Assembly: GCA_034687125.1 (NCBI GenBank)
Contig: JAQGBZ010000065.1
Span: forward strand, 62,001 to 126,000
Origin: Neelides folsomi
Taxonomy: Eukaryota > Arthropoda > Collembola > Neelipleona > Neelidae
DNA length: 64,000 nt
Reading direction: 5' to 3'
In this document: positions 25,929 through 37,564 of the stretch, in pieces
Layout: each line of letters opens with the position of its first letter
Numbering within the stretch: position 1 is the stretch's first letter
Translations under genes and position numbers: made by a program
The notes under the pieces: generated by a model
What the model was told of the DNA's origin: nothing
Databases searched by the model: none
Seen by the model: the letters and a program-made list of their open reading frames with translations, nothing else

Positions 25929-27431
25929 TCATAAAAGTTGAAAGAGCCAAACCGCATCCGCCGCTCCTGTCAATAAATGGAAATGATCTTCCACCATGCC
26001 ATGCTCGAACTCGAACCAAGAAAATACTTACATGAAAATGTACACATACATAAATTAATATTCCTAATACTATTAAAACATCCTACCTTGTGCCAAAAAA
26101 ATGTTAACTTGGACAATTCCATTTGAATGCAATTTCACCAACGCCTCAACCAATTTGGTGCTTGTATTTAACTTATGTATTTGATATAACAAGTAAATAC
26201 TTCTATACTTACATTTAATTGAAATGAGCAATAACTTGTTAAAACTTGGAGAATTGAGTTAAACACAATTAATTATATTATTGTACACTACAAGACTTTG
26301 AATATGAGTTATATTTACTTATATGAATTAGATTTGAACTCAATGTCAGTGGAAGTTGATTCGTCCCTACAAGCTAAATTAATCAACTAATGTTGTTGGG
26401 ATATTAAAAATGTCATGCTGATCATTCTTATTTTGTACAATTTTTCAACTTTTGCATTAGAGGTATTTACACTCTTTAAATTGAATGCACACTTGATAGT
26501 GTGATAAGTAATATGTACAAGAATATTAGCTAATATAACAGCTAGCTAATGTTGTAGTTATAAATATGACATGAACATGATTCATAATTATTTGGTTAAT
26601 TTACATTGCGTTTTTGTGATGCAATTGTGAGGAATTTAGTATAAAAACCGATATAGCATTTCCAATATTTTTTGTTTTTTGCAATAAAGATATAGGAAGG
26701 AAGTATACATACATATTTGGTATTACAAATATTACATTACGTAAAGTTTGCAAATTTTCAAATTGACGAATTCATTCGTCGCACGAAAGTCTGCCAATTC
26801 ACAAGAAATAAATACGCGCTTATTTATTCAATCTTTTTTATTTTGTAAACATTTTCTAGTTGGATATTTTAAGAAAATGCAAAAGTTCAACGTTCATTCT
26901 GTTACGTGCATATCCATCAGACAGTAAGGTAATGGGAAGTGAAGTGCTTCTTTTTCTCGAACCTCGGCGATAATCATTTTAAAGTCACGTTCTTTTAAAT
27001 TAGAAAAAACATTAGCCATAAGCTTGTATATATTTGAAAGCGCGCTTTAAAACATTTTGCAAATCCTCAATGATATTTCGCTACAAGCTTACTACGAGTA
27101 TAGCACTAGTATATTTGCAGTCACACACAAATACTCATATGTATCAGTATACCTAAGTATTATAGTTTACCAGATGGACATTGGGAATTATAAAATTGTT
27201 CAAATATTTGGTTTGCATTCATTCGCAAATCATTTCTACTTTTAAATAAAATCCATTCGAAAATCTTCTCAAATGCCTAAGATAAGAAGAGCCAAAGGGA
27301 AGAAACGAATTTCGCCTGCAGTTTGTTTATATAAAACATTATCGCAATTTTTTATGTCATAGGTTGGGATTACGGTTTAAAGTTTCTAGACTTAATCAAA
27401 ATCAAAATTAAATTCTCTGCCATAATTCACT
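25929..27431. other. Intergenic between the paired GPCRs
   Basis: About 1.5 kb of AT-rich sequence without a coding frame that continues through splice sites. It presumably holds copy 1's 3' UTR and copy 2's promoter. Confidence 0.5.
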
Positions 27432-28767
27432 ATGTTGGAGTCAGAAATTTCAAATGTTTCTTTTGTTTACAACACAAGTGAAATTTTAAATGGAACCAAA
27501 ATTGCCAAATTCCCTTACACCATTCCGTTCCTTCCATTAGGCCTCGCCCTCACTTTGTTAATTATCTTCGGACTCATTGGGAACTTTTTGTGTGTTTTTG
27601 TTCTCCTTCGACCTGGAATGAAGTCAACTTACAGTACGATCACTCTCGGCCTTTTACTCTGTGATATTGTATACATCACGAGCAAATTATTTCGCTATTC
27701 TCTTGCCTCCTTCTTCATCTACGCAGAGGTCGGAAGAGGTTACACGGATTTCTTCTTGCCCTTAGTTGGACCTTATCTCAGAGCAATTACGTTCACATGT
27801 AACAATAAACTTTAAATCTACTACAATTTGTATCTAGTAAAGTAATGGATTAATTTTCCCATTAACGAATAATGAATTCAATGAGTCATAGTGACTGTTG
27901 AAATTCTAAAGTAATTTTTCTTTTTGTAGCTCACACAGCTTCGACTTACTTTACAATGGCCGTTGCCGTTGACCGAACAATCGCCGTCACTTGGCCACTA
28001 CAAGCTAAGAATTTTTGGACGAAGAGACGAGCAATTGCACTTTCGATTTTAGTTGTAGCTTTTTCCATTCTCTTCAATGCGTCGAGATGGTGGGAATTTA
28101 AATCAGTTAAATTAGTTGATGGCGAAGGTGCAGTTATTAAATATGAAATGATTCAAACGGATATGAGAAAAAATTCAGAATACAAAGCTTATTTTATCTT
28201 TTGGGCCTATTTGATCATCATGAACATCATACCATTTGTCTCACTTTCTCTACTGAATCTCGCTGTTTGGACAGCTGTAAGTTCAATTTAGAATGCAATT
28301 TTAATTATTAATAGTCATTAACTTATTGATTTATGAGAATTTGGAGAGAGTCGAATTTTTTTCAATTAAAATATTTCCTATTAATTTCTTTTTAGATCAA
28401 TAGAACAAGAAAACAAAGGAGACAATTGAGCTCTTCTGAGAAGAAAGAGACTTCTTTTGCCGTCATGTTAATAGCGGTCGTGATTGTATTCCTCATTTGT
28501 AGTTTGGATTATTTGGTTCTTGATTTTCTTGATTATTTCAACATCAATTATAGAATTTTTTGGAGCAATCTTGGTAATTTTTTGCTAACCATTAATTCAG
28601 CAGTCAACTTCTTCATTTATTGTACATGTGGAAGCAAGTTTAGGAACGAATTTATTAAAATGAGTGTCGCTTCGATAAGAAAAATCTCAATGAGTAAATC
28701 AAATGATAACAGTAATAATTCTTCAGAGCGACGCCCAGCAAGGGCTTGGTCAATTTCTGGAAATTAA
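27432..28767 (+). CDS. FMRFamide-receptor-like GPCR (copy 2)
   Basis: Three exons, 27432-27798, 27930-28276 and 28396-28767, give 361 residues. It is a clear tandem paralogue of the upstream receptor: PFLPLGLAL, VGPYLRAI, HTASTYFT, AVDRTIAVTWPLQAK, SRWWEF and LGNFLLTINSAVNFFIYC all have counterparts. The introns after VGPYLRAI.FT and before the cytoplasmic end of TM5 are shared; copy 1 has one extra intron in the second extracellular loop and one in its tail. The N-terminus carries several N-glycosylation sites (NVS, NTS, NGT). The tail is serine/asparagine-rich and ends SISGN. Role: cell-surface neuropeptide receptor by family; ligand unknown. Confidence 0.87.
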
Positions 28768-30197
28768 AGCTTTCAATGAAAGAAGGCGCAAAGTAACAAT
28801 TTTAATATTTTTGTCAAGTTATTTTTTGTTCGATTTTAAATATAATTTATTATTTACAAATACATATTTAACATATATATTATATATGTTAAATATGTTA
28901 ATCATTGTAAAATGCAATATATAAATTTGTATATCAATATTTCTGTCTTTCTATATGTAATCATCAAGTAAATATTATTGGCTACGCATTATAATATTTA
29001 TATCAATATTTTATCACATGTTTTCTATTTTCTATTAAGAGTTTGCCAAAAATAAATATTGTTATATGTACCATATTTATTGAAATATTATGAACCTCTA
29101 AAGTTCAATGTACTATACAATATTGCCTTTTATTTTTTGCCAAGTCTCGAGTCTGTAAAAATGTAAAAGTTCTTGTCATATGCGAATCTCCAATTTGCCG
29201 CAAATTGTATTATTATTAAAATTAAAATGTGAAATAAATATTTAGAAAGCTTTGAAATACGACATACACATACATCGTATATACTTACTTGTATGCATAC
29301 AGTACAGGTGTAATGTATACTACCTATGTATATAGGTATTTATGATAGAATGATGCTGTCATTCAAATAAATACCTGTTATTTATCTGCACTGACCTACC
29401 TAAAAAGAATGCAGAATTACTTATAATATCCCAAATAAGAATTAGCATAAAGTATCTTCAATTTTATACATGATAATTTATAATGTTTAATTAACACGCC
29501 AAATGCATCTGCAGCTTCAGATTAAATTTTCTTTATTTAAAACTGGATCTTTATTGTCACAAGTCACCAGATGTTAATTCAAATTGATATATGAGAAAAT
29601 GACAAGTGAAAAAGCTAGTTTGGTATTCTTTTGACATATTTGTTCTATTGAGGTTAAAGTATTTTATATATAAATAATATATTGAGGTAAACCATATTTT
29701 CAAATGTGGTAATGAGATTTGCATGTAAGAAAAATAATTGTCAACTGTTAATAGCATAGTATTAGCTATCTAATCCTTTACATTTAAGAGAAAAAATCTT
29801 GGCATCAATTTTGGAAAAAAGCAGAGAGGAAGAAAGAGAAAATGAGAGGATTTTTCATGTTGTTAAATGCATGTGAAAGTGGAACTAAATGGATATAGGA
29901 AAAAATGAGTATGGACCGTTGGAAGAGGAAACGAGAATATTATAGCAAATCCCCCTGGCTGAGGGAAGGAAATGAGCGTATGAGGACAGGAGGTCAAACG
30001 GTCAGTCTGGGAGGAGTGAGACGTTGGACTTTCGTGGACAGGAATCAAACTTTGAGTACCCCAAACATCATCATATTCGCTTTAGAAAATTGACCCTCAT
30101 TTCCTCCGAGGCCGCGGAGTTGTCGAGGTCTTCCGCTGCTTCTCATTTAAAAGTCTACATGAAATTGTTACTTTAAGAATTAAAGTTCCCGGTCACA
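28768..30197. other. Intergenic, upstream of the CFA synthase
   Basis: AT-rich until about 29900, then more G-rich toward the start codon at 30198, consistent with a promoter/5' UTR. Open stretches on both strands at 29863-30093 overlap each other and resemble no family. Confidence 0.5.
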
Positions 30198-32577
30198 ATG
30201 GGGGTAAACAATCTTATCTACGCTGTGATTTGTTTTTGTGTGGATTTCTACAAATGGTTCGAACGGAGCATTATGGGAATCTTCAACACCCCCGTGGAGA
30301 AGTTCATGACATGGAGATTCCGACTCGGAGACATCATTGTCAATGGAGAAAGACCATGGGACATTAGAGTGAAAAACAAAGAGTTTTTTATTCGAGTGGC
30401 AAATAATGCTTCTTTGGGTCTGGGAGAAACTTACATGCAGGTTAGAAAATTTTTACATTTTTTTAAAAATTAGAAATTTTTAAAGGAAATTTTTTATAAA
30501 TATTATTAACTCTATATTTGTTATTAACAAATATTTATGTATTTTATAATAAATGTAAAAATATGCAAAATTTATGCACTGATTATTTTCTTAAATTTCT
30601 TTTTAAATTATAGGTCAATAACTTTAATAATTGTTTAAGTTGTATAGCATGAGCCATTAATAATGCTACATTAAGTTTTATTAATGTGATCTTGTGCCTT
30701 CTAGTCTTTTCTCAGTTTCTCACATTGTCTGCATATTAAATGCATCTGGTCAATGTTACTTGCTATTACTTAATGCCTTTAAAGTTTACCATTTAACCTG
30801 GTTTCGTTGTTGAAAACATTCATTGCCTGATCTGACTATCAAACAATCTCAGAAGCTTTATACATAGTTTATATACATTTAAAATATTCTCTTTTGATAG
30901 TGAAAAGAAACAAGTTTTCTTGTAGCGTGAAGATTTTATTCAAATGCAACTGAATAGGGATCATACATTATTTACCGTTTGATCCGCTTAATATGATTTA
31001 TTCAACGAAAATGATACTTGTTATATTTTACAAATTAAAATTGACTTTTAAATACAGGGCTATTGGGACTGCGATCGAATCGATGAATTTTCATATCGAA
31101 TATTCTCAAAAAGAATGTACAACGATTATATGCATCCGATCAACCGTTTGGTCAACTACCTTTACTTTAATGTAATTAATCTCCAAACAAAAAGTAGGGC
31201 GTTTGAAGTCGGAGAGAAACATTATGATCAAGGTAAATATAAATTTTTTTGCATAGGCTTTTAGATAAATATACATTCTCAGAATAAACTTATGGGTCAA
31301 ATGTTTAAATTAGTGATCTTAATTATCTAAAATTATGCATTAGTAATTTTAATTATTCAATTAATAACTAAATAGGAAATGAGCTATTTGAGTCATTTTT
31401 GGACAAGTCAATGAACTATAGCTGCGGATATTGGAAAAATGCCAAGACTCTCGAGGAAGCTCAACAGGCCAAAATGGAGCTCATAGCTCAAAAATTGAAG
31501 CTCGAGAAGGGCATGAAGGTGTTGGACATTGGCTGCGGTTGGGCGGGTCTCTGCAAGTACTTGGCCGAACATCACGGAGTGGAGGTCGTAGGAGTGACCG
31601 TGTCAAAGGAAGGTGCTGTGATAGGCAAAGAAAGATGTGCCAAGCTCCCCGTCGACATACGAGTTCAGGATTACAGAGATCTCAATGAGAAATTCGACCG
31701 CATCGTGTCTGTAGGAATGTTTGAACATGTGGGCCACAATAACTACCGCACATTCTTCGAAGTGGTTCATAAATGTTTGAAGGATGATGGAATCTTTCTT
31801 CTCCACACCATTGGAGTTTCTCACCCCAAAGTTCCCCTCATTGAACCTTGGTTCCATAAGGTGAACTTCAACGTCTTTCAACAACAATTAAAAACACTGT
31901 AAACCCATTTAATTTCTAACGTTTTTCTTGTATTCAACAGTATATTTTCCCCAATGGGATCCTTCCTTACCACAAGCAAATCACAGAGGAAATTGATGGG
32001 CTTTTTGTTCTTGAAGATTGGCACAATTTCGGTTAGTTCGTTTATTTGTATGGGAGGTGTAAACAGAAGAGTTTTCCGCCTTGTTCCCATTTCACTTACA
32101 ATATATTGGGGGGGGGGGGTTTGATTTCAGGAAATGATTACAGTAAAACCCTCATGGCTTGGTACCATAATTTCGTGAAAGCCTTTTCGAAGAAAAATGG
32201 AGATAAAGATTCGTGTTTTTATCGGATGTGGGAGTTCTATTTGCTTATGTCTGCAGGGGCTTTCAAAGCACGGAAATATCAACTTTGGCAAATTGTGCTC
32301 AGTAAGGATGGAATTGAGGTGAGAAAACTTTCCATTCAATATATACCATATGAATACTTTTATATTGAATAATTAAGATAACCAAATGAAAACGAAACTA
32401 TAATTTTAATCATTGTAATATTATACTCCAAAATGCCTTATTTGTATGTAGGTATTTATAAAATATGTATTTATTAGATAATACTTTTAGTAATTCTTAT
32501 ATAGGGACTTATTTGAGGAATTTTGTTTTAACGTTTATTAATAATTTGTAAAGGGCGGATATCAAGCTGCGAGATAA
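30198..32577 (+). CDS. cfa: Cyclopropane-fatty-acyl-phospholipid synthase, intron-bearing
   Basis: The enzyme moves a methylene from S-adenosylmethionine onto the cis double bond of membrane phospholipid acyl chains. Six exons, 30198-30440, 31058-31232, 31376-31860, 31941-32031, 32131-32318 and 32554-32577, give 401 residues; bacterial Cfa is about 380. The protein is full length, from the N-terminal lipid-binding domain (GYWDCDRIDEFSYR) to the canonical C-terminus (GGYQAAR, on a 24-base exon). Landmarks: MNYSCGYW with Cys156, SAM loop LDIGCGWAGL (189-198), SVGMFEHVG with Glu256, LLHTIG with His283, YIFPNG and EDWHNFG. Cys156, Glu256 and His283 line up with E. coli Cys139, Glu239 and His266 of the bicarbonate/active site. 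The first ~25 residues are hydrophobic, unlike bacteria, and may anchor the enzyme. Introns and arthropod neighbours on both sides argue against contamination. Origin by horizontal transfer is inferred. Confidence 0.93.
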
Positions 32578-35403
32578 ATTCTGAAAAGATCACAAGTATA
32601 CGGCTGTTTTAATGACTCAAAGGAACCGAACAAAATCAACTGCTCAAACGATCTAGAGCTTATGACGTTATTTCTCACTCTCATATGATTAAAGCCCTAA
32701 ATGTAAATCCTCATATTACCAAATACCAATTTTTCATTCTGAGGCGCTGGAAAATATTATGTATGCATTAGGTCATTCAGTCATGCTTATAACTTCAATT
32801 TTGGCTCAAGTGGTTTTCAAGGGTTGTTCTTAAATTCATTTTACTTGTTTGTAAATTATTGATAATGATGAAATAAATAATATTATTGTTTGATTCTTTA
32901 TAAGACTATTAATATCTATTACAATATGTACTCACGATATAACTGGTTGAATTTCAATTGTTAGAGTAATGGTAATGGCATGGCTCATGTCTCTATTTAC
33001 AGACGCATTTACATATATTTTCATATTCTATGGCATGAATCATATACAATAAGAATACATTAATGTAATATATTATTTTGTCTTGTAATTAATTGATTTA
33101 TAGGCAAACTTCTCAATGTGACTTTCATATATCAAATTAGTGGATTAATTCAACAAGTTGTCAACTTGTTGGCATTTATTGGGAAATTGATGGCTGGGTT
33201 AAACTGCAACTTCAACATTGCAGAGTAATCCACACTCTGCATGTAAAATCATTTTCCTTCGTATTAAATTCTTTGTTGGCTAACTCGTCTTAAGAATTCT
33301 ATGCCATGATGCGTGACTGTACTGGATCTGGATCTACAGAACAATCCCCAACGCATCTTTCTTAGCAGACCCCAAAATCCAAACTAATTATTTGAAACAA
33401 GTACAAAGTAGAATATAAACCAAATTCTCTTTACAGAGGCGAGTCATACTAAACAAGTATGGCTTTATTACTTTTTTAACACGTGTATGAAGAGTAATAG
33501 GAGTTTTTGTGTTCGCGGAATATCTAATTGAACAAAGATCAACTATCCGGTTTTTCCGCGCTCTTTGCACCTTATTATCCGCTAATAAACCCCTCTAAAA
33601 TGTCATTAATCGATGCATCTTACTCACAGACTCGATTAATTTCTGTTTTTCATGAGATAATTTGTTATGTTTTTATTTATGAAAATATTTGTCCTTTATT
33701 GTTAGATTAAAATATTCGATGATTATTATGAAATTTTTGTGAGTAATTGAAACTAGCAAAAAACGAGTAGGGGATTAACGAGCAAATCAACAGTCAACAC
33801 AATACCTTATGTCTATCTAATGATAAGTATTTTCCACTTCATTAAAATTAACATGATTTCCTCTTTCCTTCCTTATATGGACATTTGTCAAATATTCAAA
33901 GAATGTGGATAAATTAACATTGTGTCAAATTGGGTATTTTTGTAATTATCTACACCGAAGAGAAAAATGTTACACAAACTTACATAAACTGGGTATGTAT
34001 GATATTCTTATCAATATCAAGCATTCATGGAAACTGATGCGACATTATAAATAAATGAATAAATCCGGAAGAGTTTTATTAAAGAATGTGGCGACAAAAA
34101 GATTCATTTGAGAGCTTATCATATTCGTTGTATTTTTTGCTCAAATATTACCATTGCCGATTGCCCTATTCCGACAAAATTATCACATCTCACCTTTCCT
34201 GTACCACATACGGTTTTACTGTGTATTTAATATAAAAATTGGAAATATTATTATTTCATCCTTCAAACAAACACTTTTTTTAACTTGCCATCCAACTACT
34301 TACAATTTTTATACAACTTTATATCTATTTAATTAATTTTACTCAAGATAAAATATAAAAGCTTTGCAGATCAAACTACTTATTATTATAAGTTTATTAC
34401 TTAATCGCTTTTGTTGTACTTGCCAAAATGAGTTTCATCACTTACGTCTCCAGACAAGCAAAATTCAAGAATGGTTAATTGTTAAGTACTATTATTAGAG
34501 ATTGAAATGTTAATTTTTTGAGATTGAAAGGTTAAATTGTTAATTTCACTGATATGTTAGACTGACGTTATTACCTGTCTATCAAATATATTTTTTATTT
34601 ATTAAATATATATATATGTATGTAGTCTTGCCTATACTATACTTATAGATTACAAGTATCATATATGCATATTATGTATATCTGTAGTTGACGGTATAAA
34701 TTTATATATTATATTAATAATCGTTTTATTTGGAGTGGGATTTAAGTGGTGAAACTGATTTGGCAGACAAAATACATAACTTTTAAGCATTTACACGTCA
34801 CTGATAACTTCAACCTTTAATAATACGATATCAATGACATGTATTTAATGTCAAACCTATGTATTACCTATTTACGACTCGCGATTTAACACTGACGTAA
34901 TCAACGCTAAATATTTATAATTCAAAATGCCAAATACCAAATTGTGTTTTTGTAACGTGCCTACTATCAATGTACCTTTTATAAGTAAATCAAACCCAAA
35001 CAAAAATATTCTTAAAAACATGGAGTGATTGATTATGGATAAATAGTTATGTAATGTATATAAAATATAATATAAAAGTTCCTCTACCTAATATAAATAG
35101 GTGTAAAAGAATGAATGTTTTGGTATTTGCAAAAATACAAGTTGTAAAATATCTCAACTGTAAACTGTAAAAATTATAAATTGTGTAAAATATCGAATAG
35201 AATGATAAAAGTAAAGTGAGTGTTTTTAATGAGTGTAAATCGGACCAGCCGATTTTTGTTTATTTCATTAACTGAAGATTCAAAATTGTAAATAAAAAAA
35301 ATACTGACAAGGTTTTGTTAAAAGTCTTAAAAGTACAAGGATCAAAATAGGACAATTAAATAATCACATGATAGATTTAACAACAAATATAAATTATTTA
35401 AAA
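32578..35403. other. Gene-free 2.8-kb stretch
   Basis: AT-rich intergenic sequence between two genes whose 3' ends face each other. I found no exon-like frame, transposon ends or RNA gene. Confidence 0.5.
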
Positions 35404-36289
35404 CTATTCTGGATTGACATGACAGGAACAACCACTTCTGACTAGAATATAGTCAAGACGCCAAGGTCTTTCTCCTGAAGCGTTTCTGTCCCTCACGAGA
35501 GCGTAAGAATAAGAGTACTGCTGGACACACCTCGACCGTTCGGCGTGATGTCTGTCCAAGTACCGGCAAGGTCGTTCCCTCACAGAGTCCATGCAGGAAA
35601 TCTCGTAAAACCGCTGGCGGACTCTTTCAGTCTGATACAATTCCACAAGATCACCTAAAAACCAGAAAAACGAGTTGTCAAAAAAGTGTGTAATTACAAA
35701 TACGGCCCGACAACCTCAAACAAGCTATCTGGCAATCAAGTCGATTGACGCTGTCGAAGTGTCATGTTTAATTGTTTTACCTGATCTATTTTTCCCCGAA
35801 TCTGGTTCGATGATTTCAGTCACAGAGGGGCAACAAGACTCAGCGGACCCGAGCGACGTAGAAGTCCTTTTCACTTGCGGTCGACCAAAATCCTCAACGT
35901 CGTTATTTGGATCAACAGCAAACGGGCTAAGGAATTAAAATTGACATCAATTTACAAACTTGAATTTTAATTGATACCCTTCAATGTATTAAAACTAGAT
36001 ATGGTTTGTGTGAAGAAAAACTCACTTTCTTGAATTCACGTTCAAAGGAATAGCGACAGGATAATCGTCAATCAAAGGATGACAAACTGCATTTCCCATT
36101 AATCCGATACTCTAATAATAAAATGCATTGGTTAAATGGGCTAAATAGATTAGCTAAGTGGGTTACTCTGCAATAATTTATTGTAACCAGATTCAAATAC
36201 GAATTAACACTTGCAAAGCCAGAAAAGACACTTACGATGATTGATAGCATAAGGATGAGTTTGTGGACGAGACTTGTTTGAATTGCCAT
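35404..36289 (-). CDS. Spaetzle/neurotrophin-like cystine-knot ligand
   Basis: Four exons (plus coordinates, first to last: 36236-36289, 36026-36111, 35781-35926, 35404-35654) give 178 residues. The N-terminus is a signal peptide (LVHKLILMLSIISIGLMG). A QVKR dibasic site looks like a furin-type cleavage point. The C-terminal part carries ESCCPSVTE, YEISC, RERPC, RSRCVQQYSYSYALV, and GCSCHV after PWRLDYILVRS, the cysteine pattern of the Spaetzle/neurotrophin cystine knot. Spaetzle ligands are secreted dimers that, after proteolysis, activate Toll receptors in dorsoventral patterning or immunity. The prodomain is much shorter than in most Spaetzle proteins, and which paralogue this is cannot be decided here; trunk-like ligands are the main alternative. 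Confidence 0.78.
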
Positions 36290-37564
36290 TTTCGGAATCT
36301 TAATTTCACAAATGATTGAAAACCAAAGGTAAATTCGCACTTGGGCTGATGATGTCAAAGTAAGGACAAATGTGTGTTGATAAATTACGATGAGGATGAG
36401 TTTGAATGTTATATAGGAGTTAATAGAGGCTCCAACTGACCAGCAGCTTGAATGGAACTGACAAAGAAGAACGTTCGTTCCTCTCGTTAAATATTCTTCC
36501 CAATCAGGAGTGGAAAGATATGAATGAAAGCGGAGGTGTAAAAAAGATCCTCCCCCTCCACTATTAAAAGATATCGTTATCAAGAATTATCTGAGTAATG
36601 CAAATGTCGGCATCCCTACGTAAATCCCGTTGAGCAGGTGGAGTCAGGGAGGATCTCGAGAGTCCGAGATGATCATGGTTTATTAATATAATAAACTTGA
36701 GGAATACAAGCTAACCTAATGTATGTACGTAAATTCCAAATGAATGAGGTACTTAGCACATGGTTCTTAACTTCGATGAAAGGTAAATCTATTAGAAAGA
36801 AGATGAAAGAAATTGAAAATGATGAGGTCACCAACAATCACATCATCATTCCCATAAATCATCGTCTGCTCTTTACTCTTCAATTCGGAGAATCGTACCT
36901 GGCGTCTGGCTGGTTGAAATCAAAACAAACTTATTTTCGTTAGCTCATCCAGAACACATAAGAAATATTTAAAATAATTCGTATTCAATAAATTGGTGTA
37001 ATGTTATATAGCAGGTGTAATGTATTAAAATTAACAAATATTGTACAAAAGAAACACTTTAAGAACTTCCGAATTCAATTTAATGGTACAATTTCTAATA
37101 TAGATATAGAATGGGAATTCCGGTATGTTTCCAAATGTTAATTTACGTCAACTGTTTAGAATATGGCGCACTTCAATCATTATAAATTATGTAATGTAAA
37201 GAGATTTTTCGGCAATCTATTGTAAAAGAAAAGAGATAATTCTAATTATCTGTTAAAATGTATAAAAATTGGAAATTGATACCAATAATATTTATAGCAT
37301 AGTAGGCACAATGATTAGCGATAAAATTATAGCGTACAAATACATAGGTACATACTGTTCTAGACACATTTAGTTTAAGAAACTAACATTAAGCATTTGT
37401 ATAATTTAATAAGAACCGAGATAATATTATATACAGGTATATAACAATAATGGTCCACCAACGACCCTATGCTATGCAATAAAACAATAAGAATTTAAAA
37501 TAATCAAACTAACTAAAATTATTACATTCTGAATTTACAATCAATAATCATTAATATTATTTCG
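36290..37564. other. Intergenic, Spaetzle-like gene 5' flank
   Basis: It holds the presumed promoter of the minus-strand cytokine. A region near 36600-36670 is less AT-rich than its surroundings. No gene recognised. Confidence 0.5.

Noticed and set aside
28840..28925. Palindrome-like ATATAT tract as a functional hairpin
   Set aside because: Simple A/T sequence of this kind is common throughout the window and shows no further structure.
29863..30093. Short frames on both strands before the CFA synthase
   Set aside because: No family resemblance; the region reads better as promoter and 5' UTR of the downstream gene.
30198..32577. Bacterial contamination as the source of the CFA synthase
   Set aside because: Five spliceosomal introns, AT-rich flanks like the rest of the window and arthropod genes on both sides make contamination unlikely.
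36719..36943. Short plus-strand frame upstream of the cytokine gene
   Set aside because: No splice context, conserved motif or unusual composition; likely chance.
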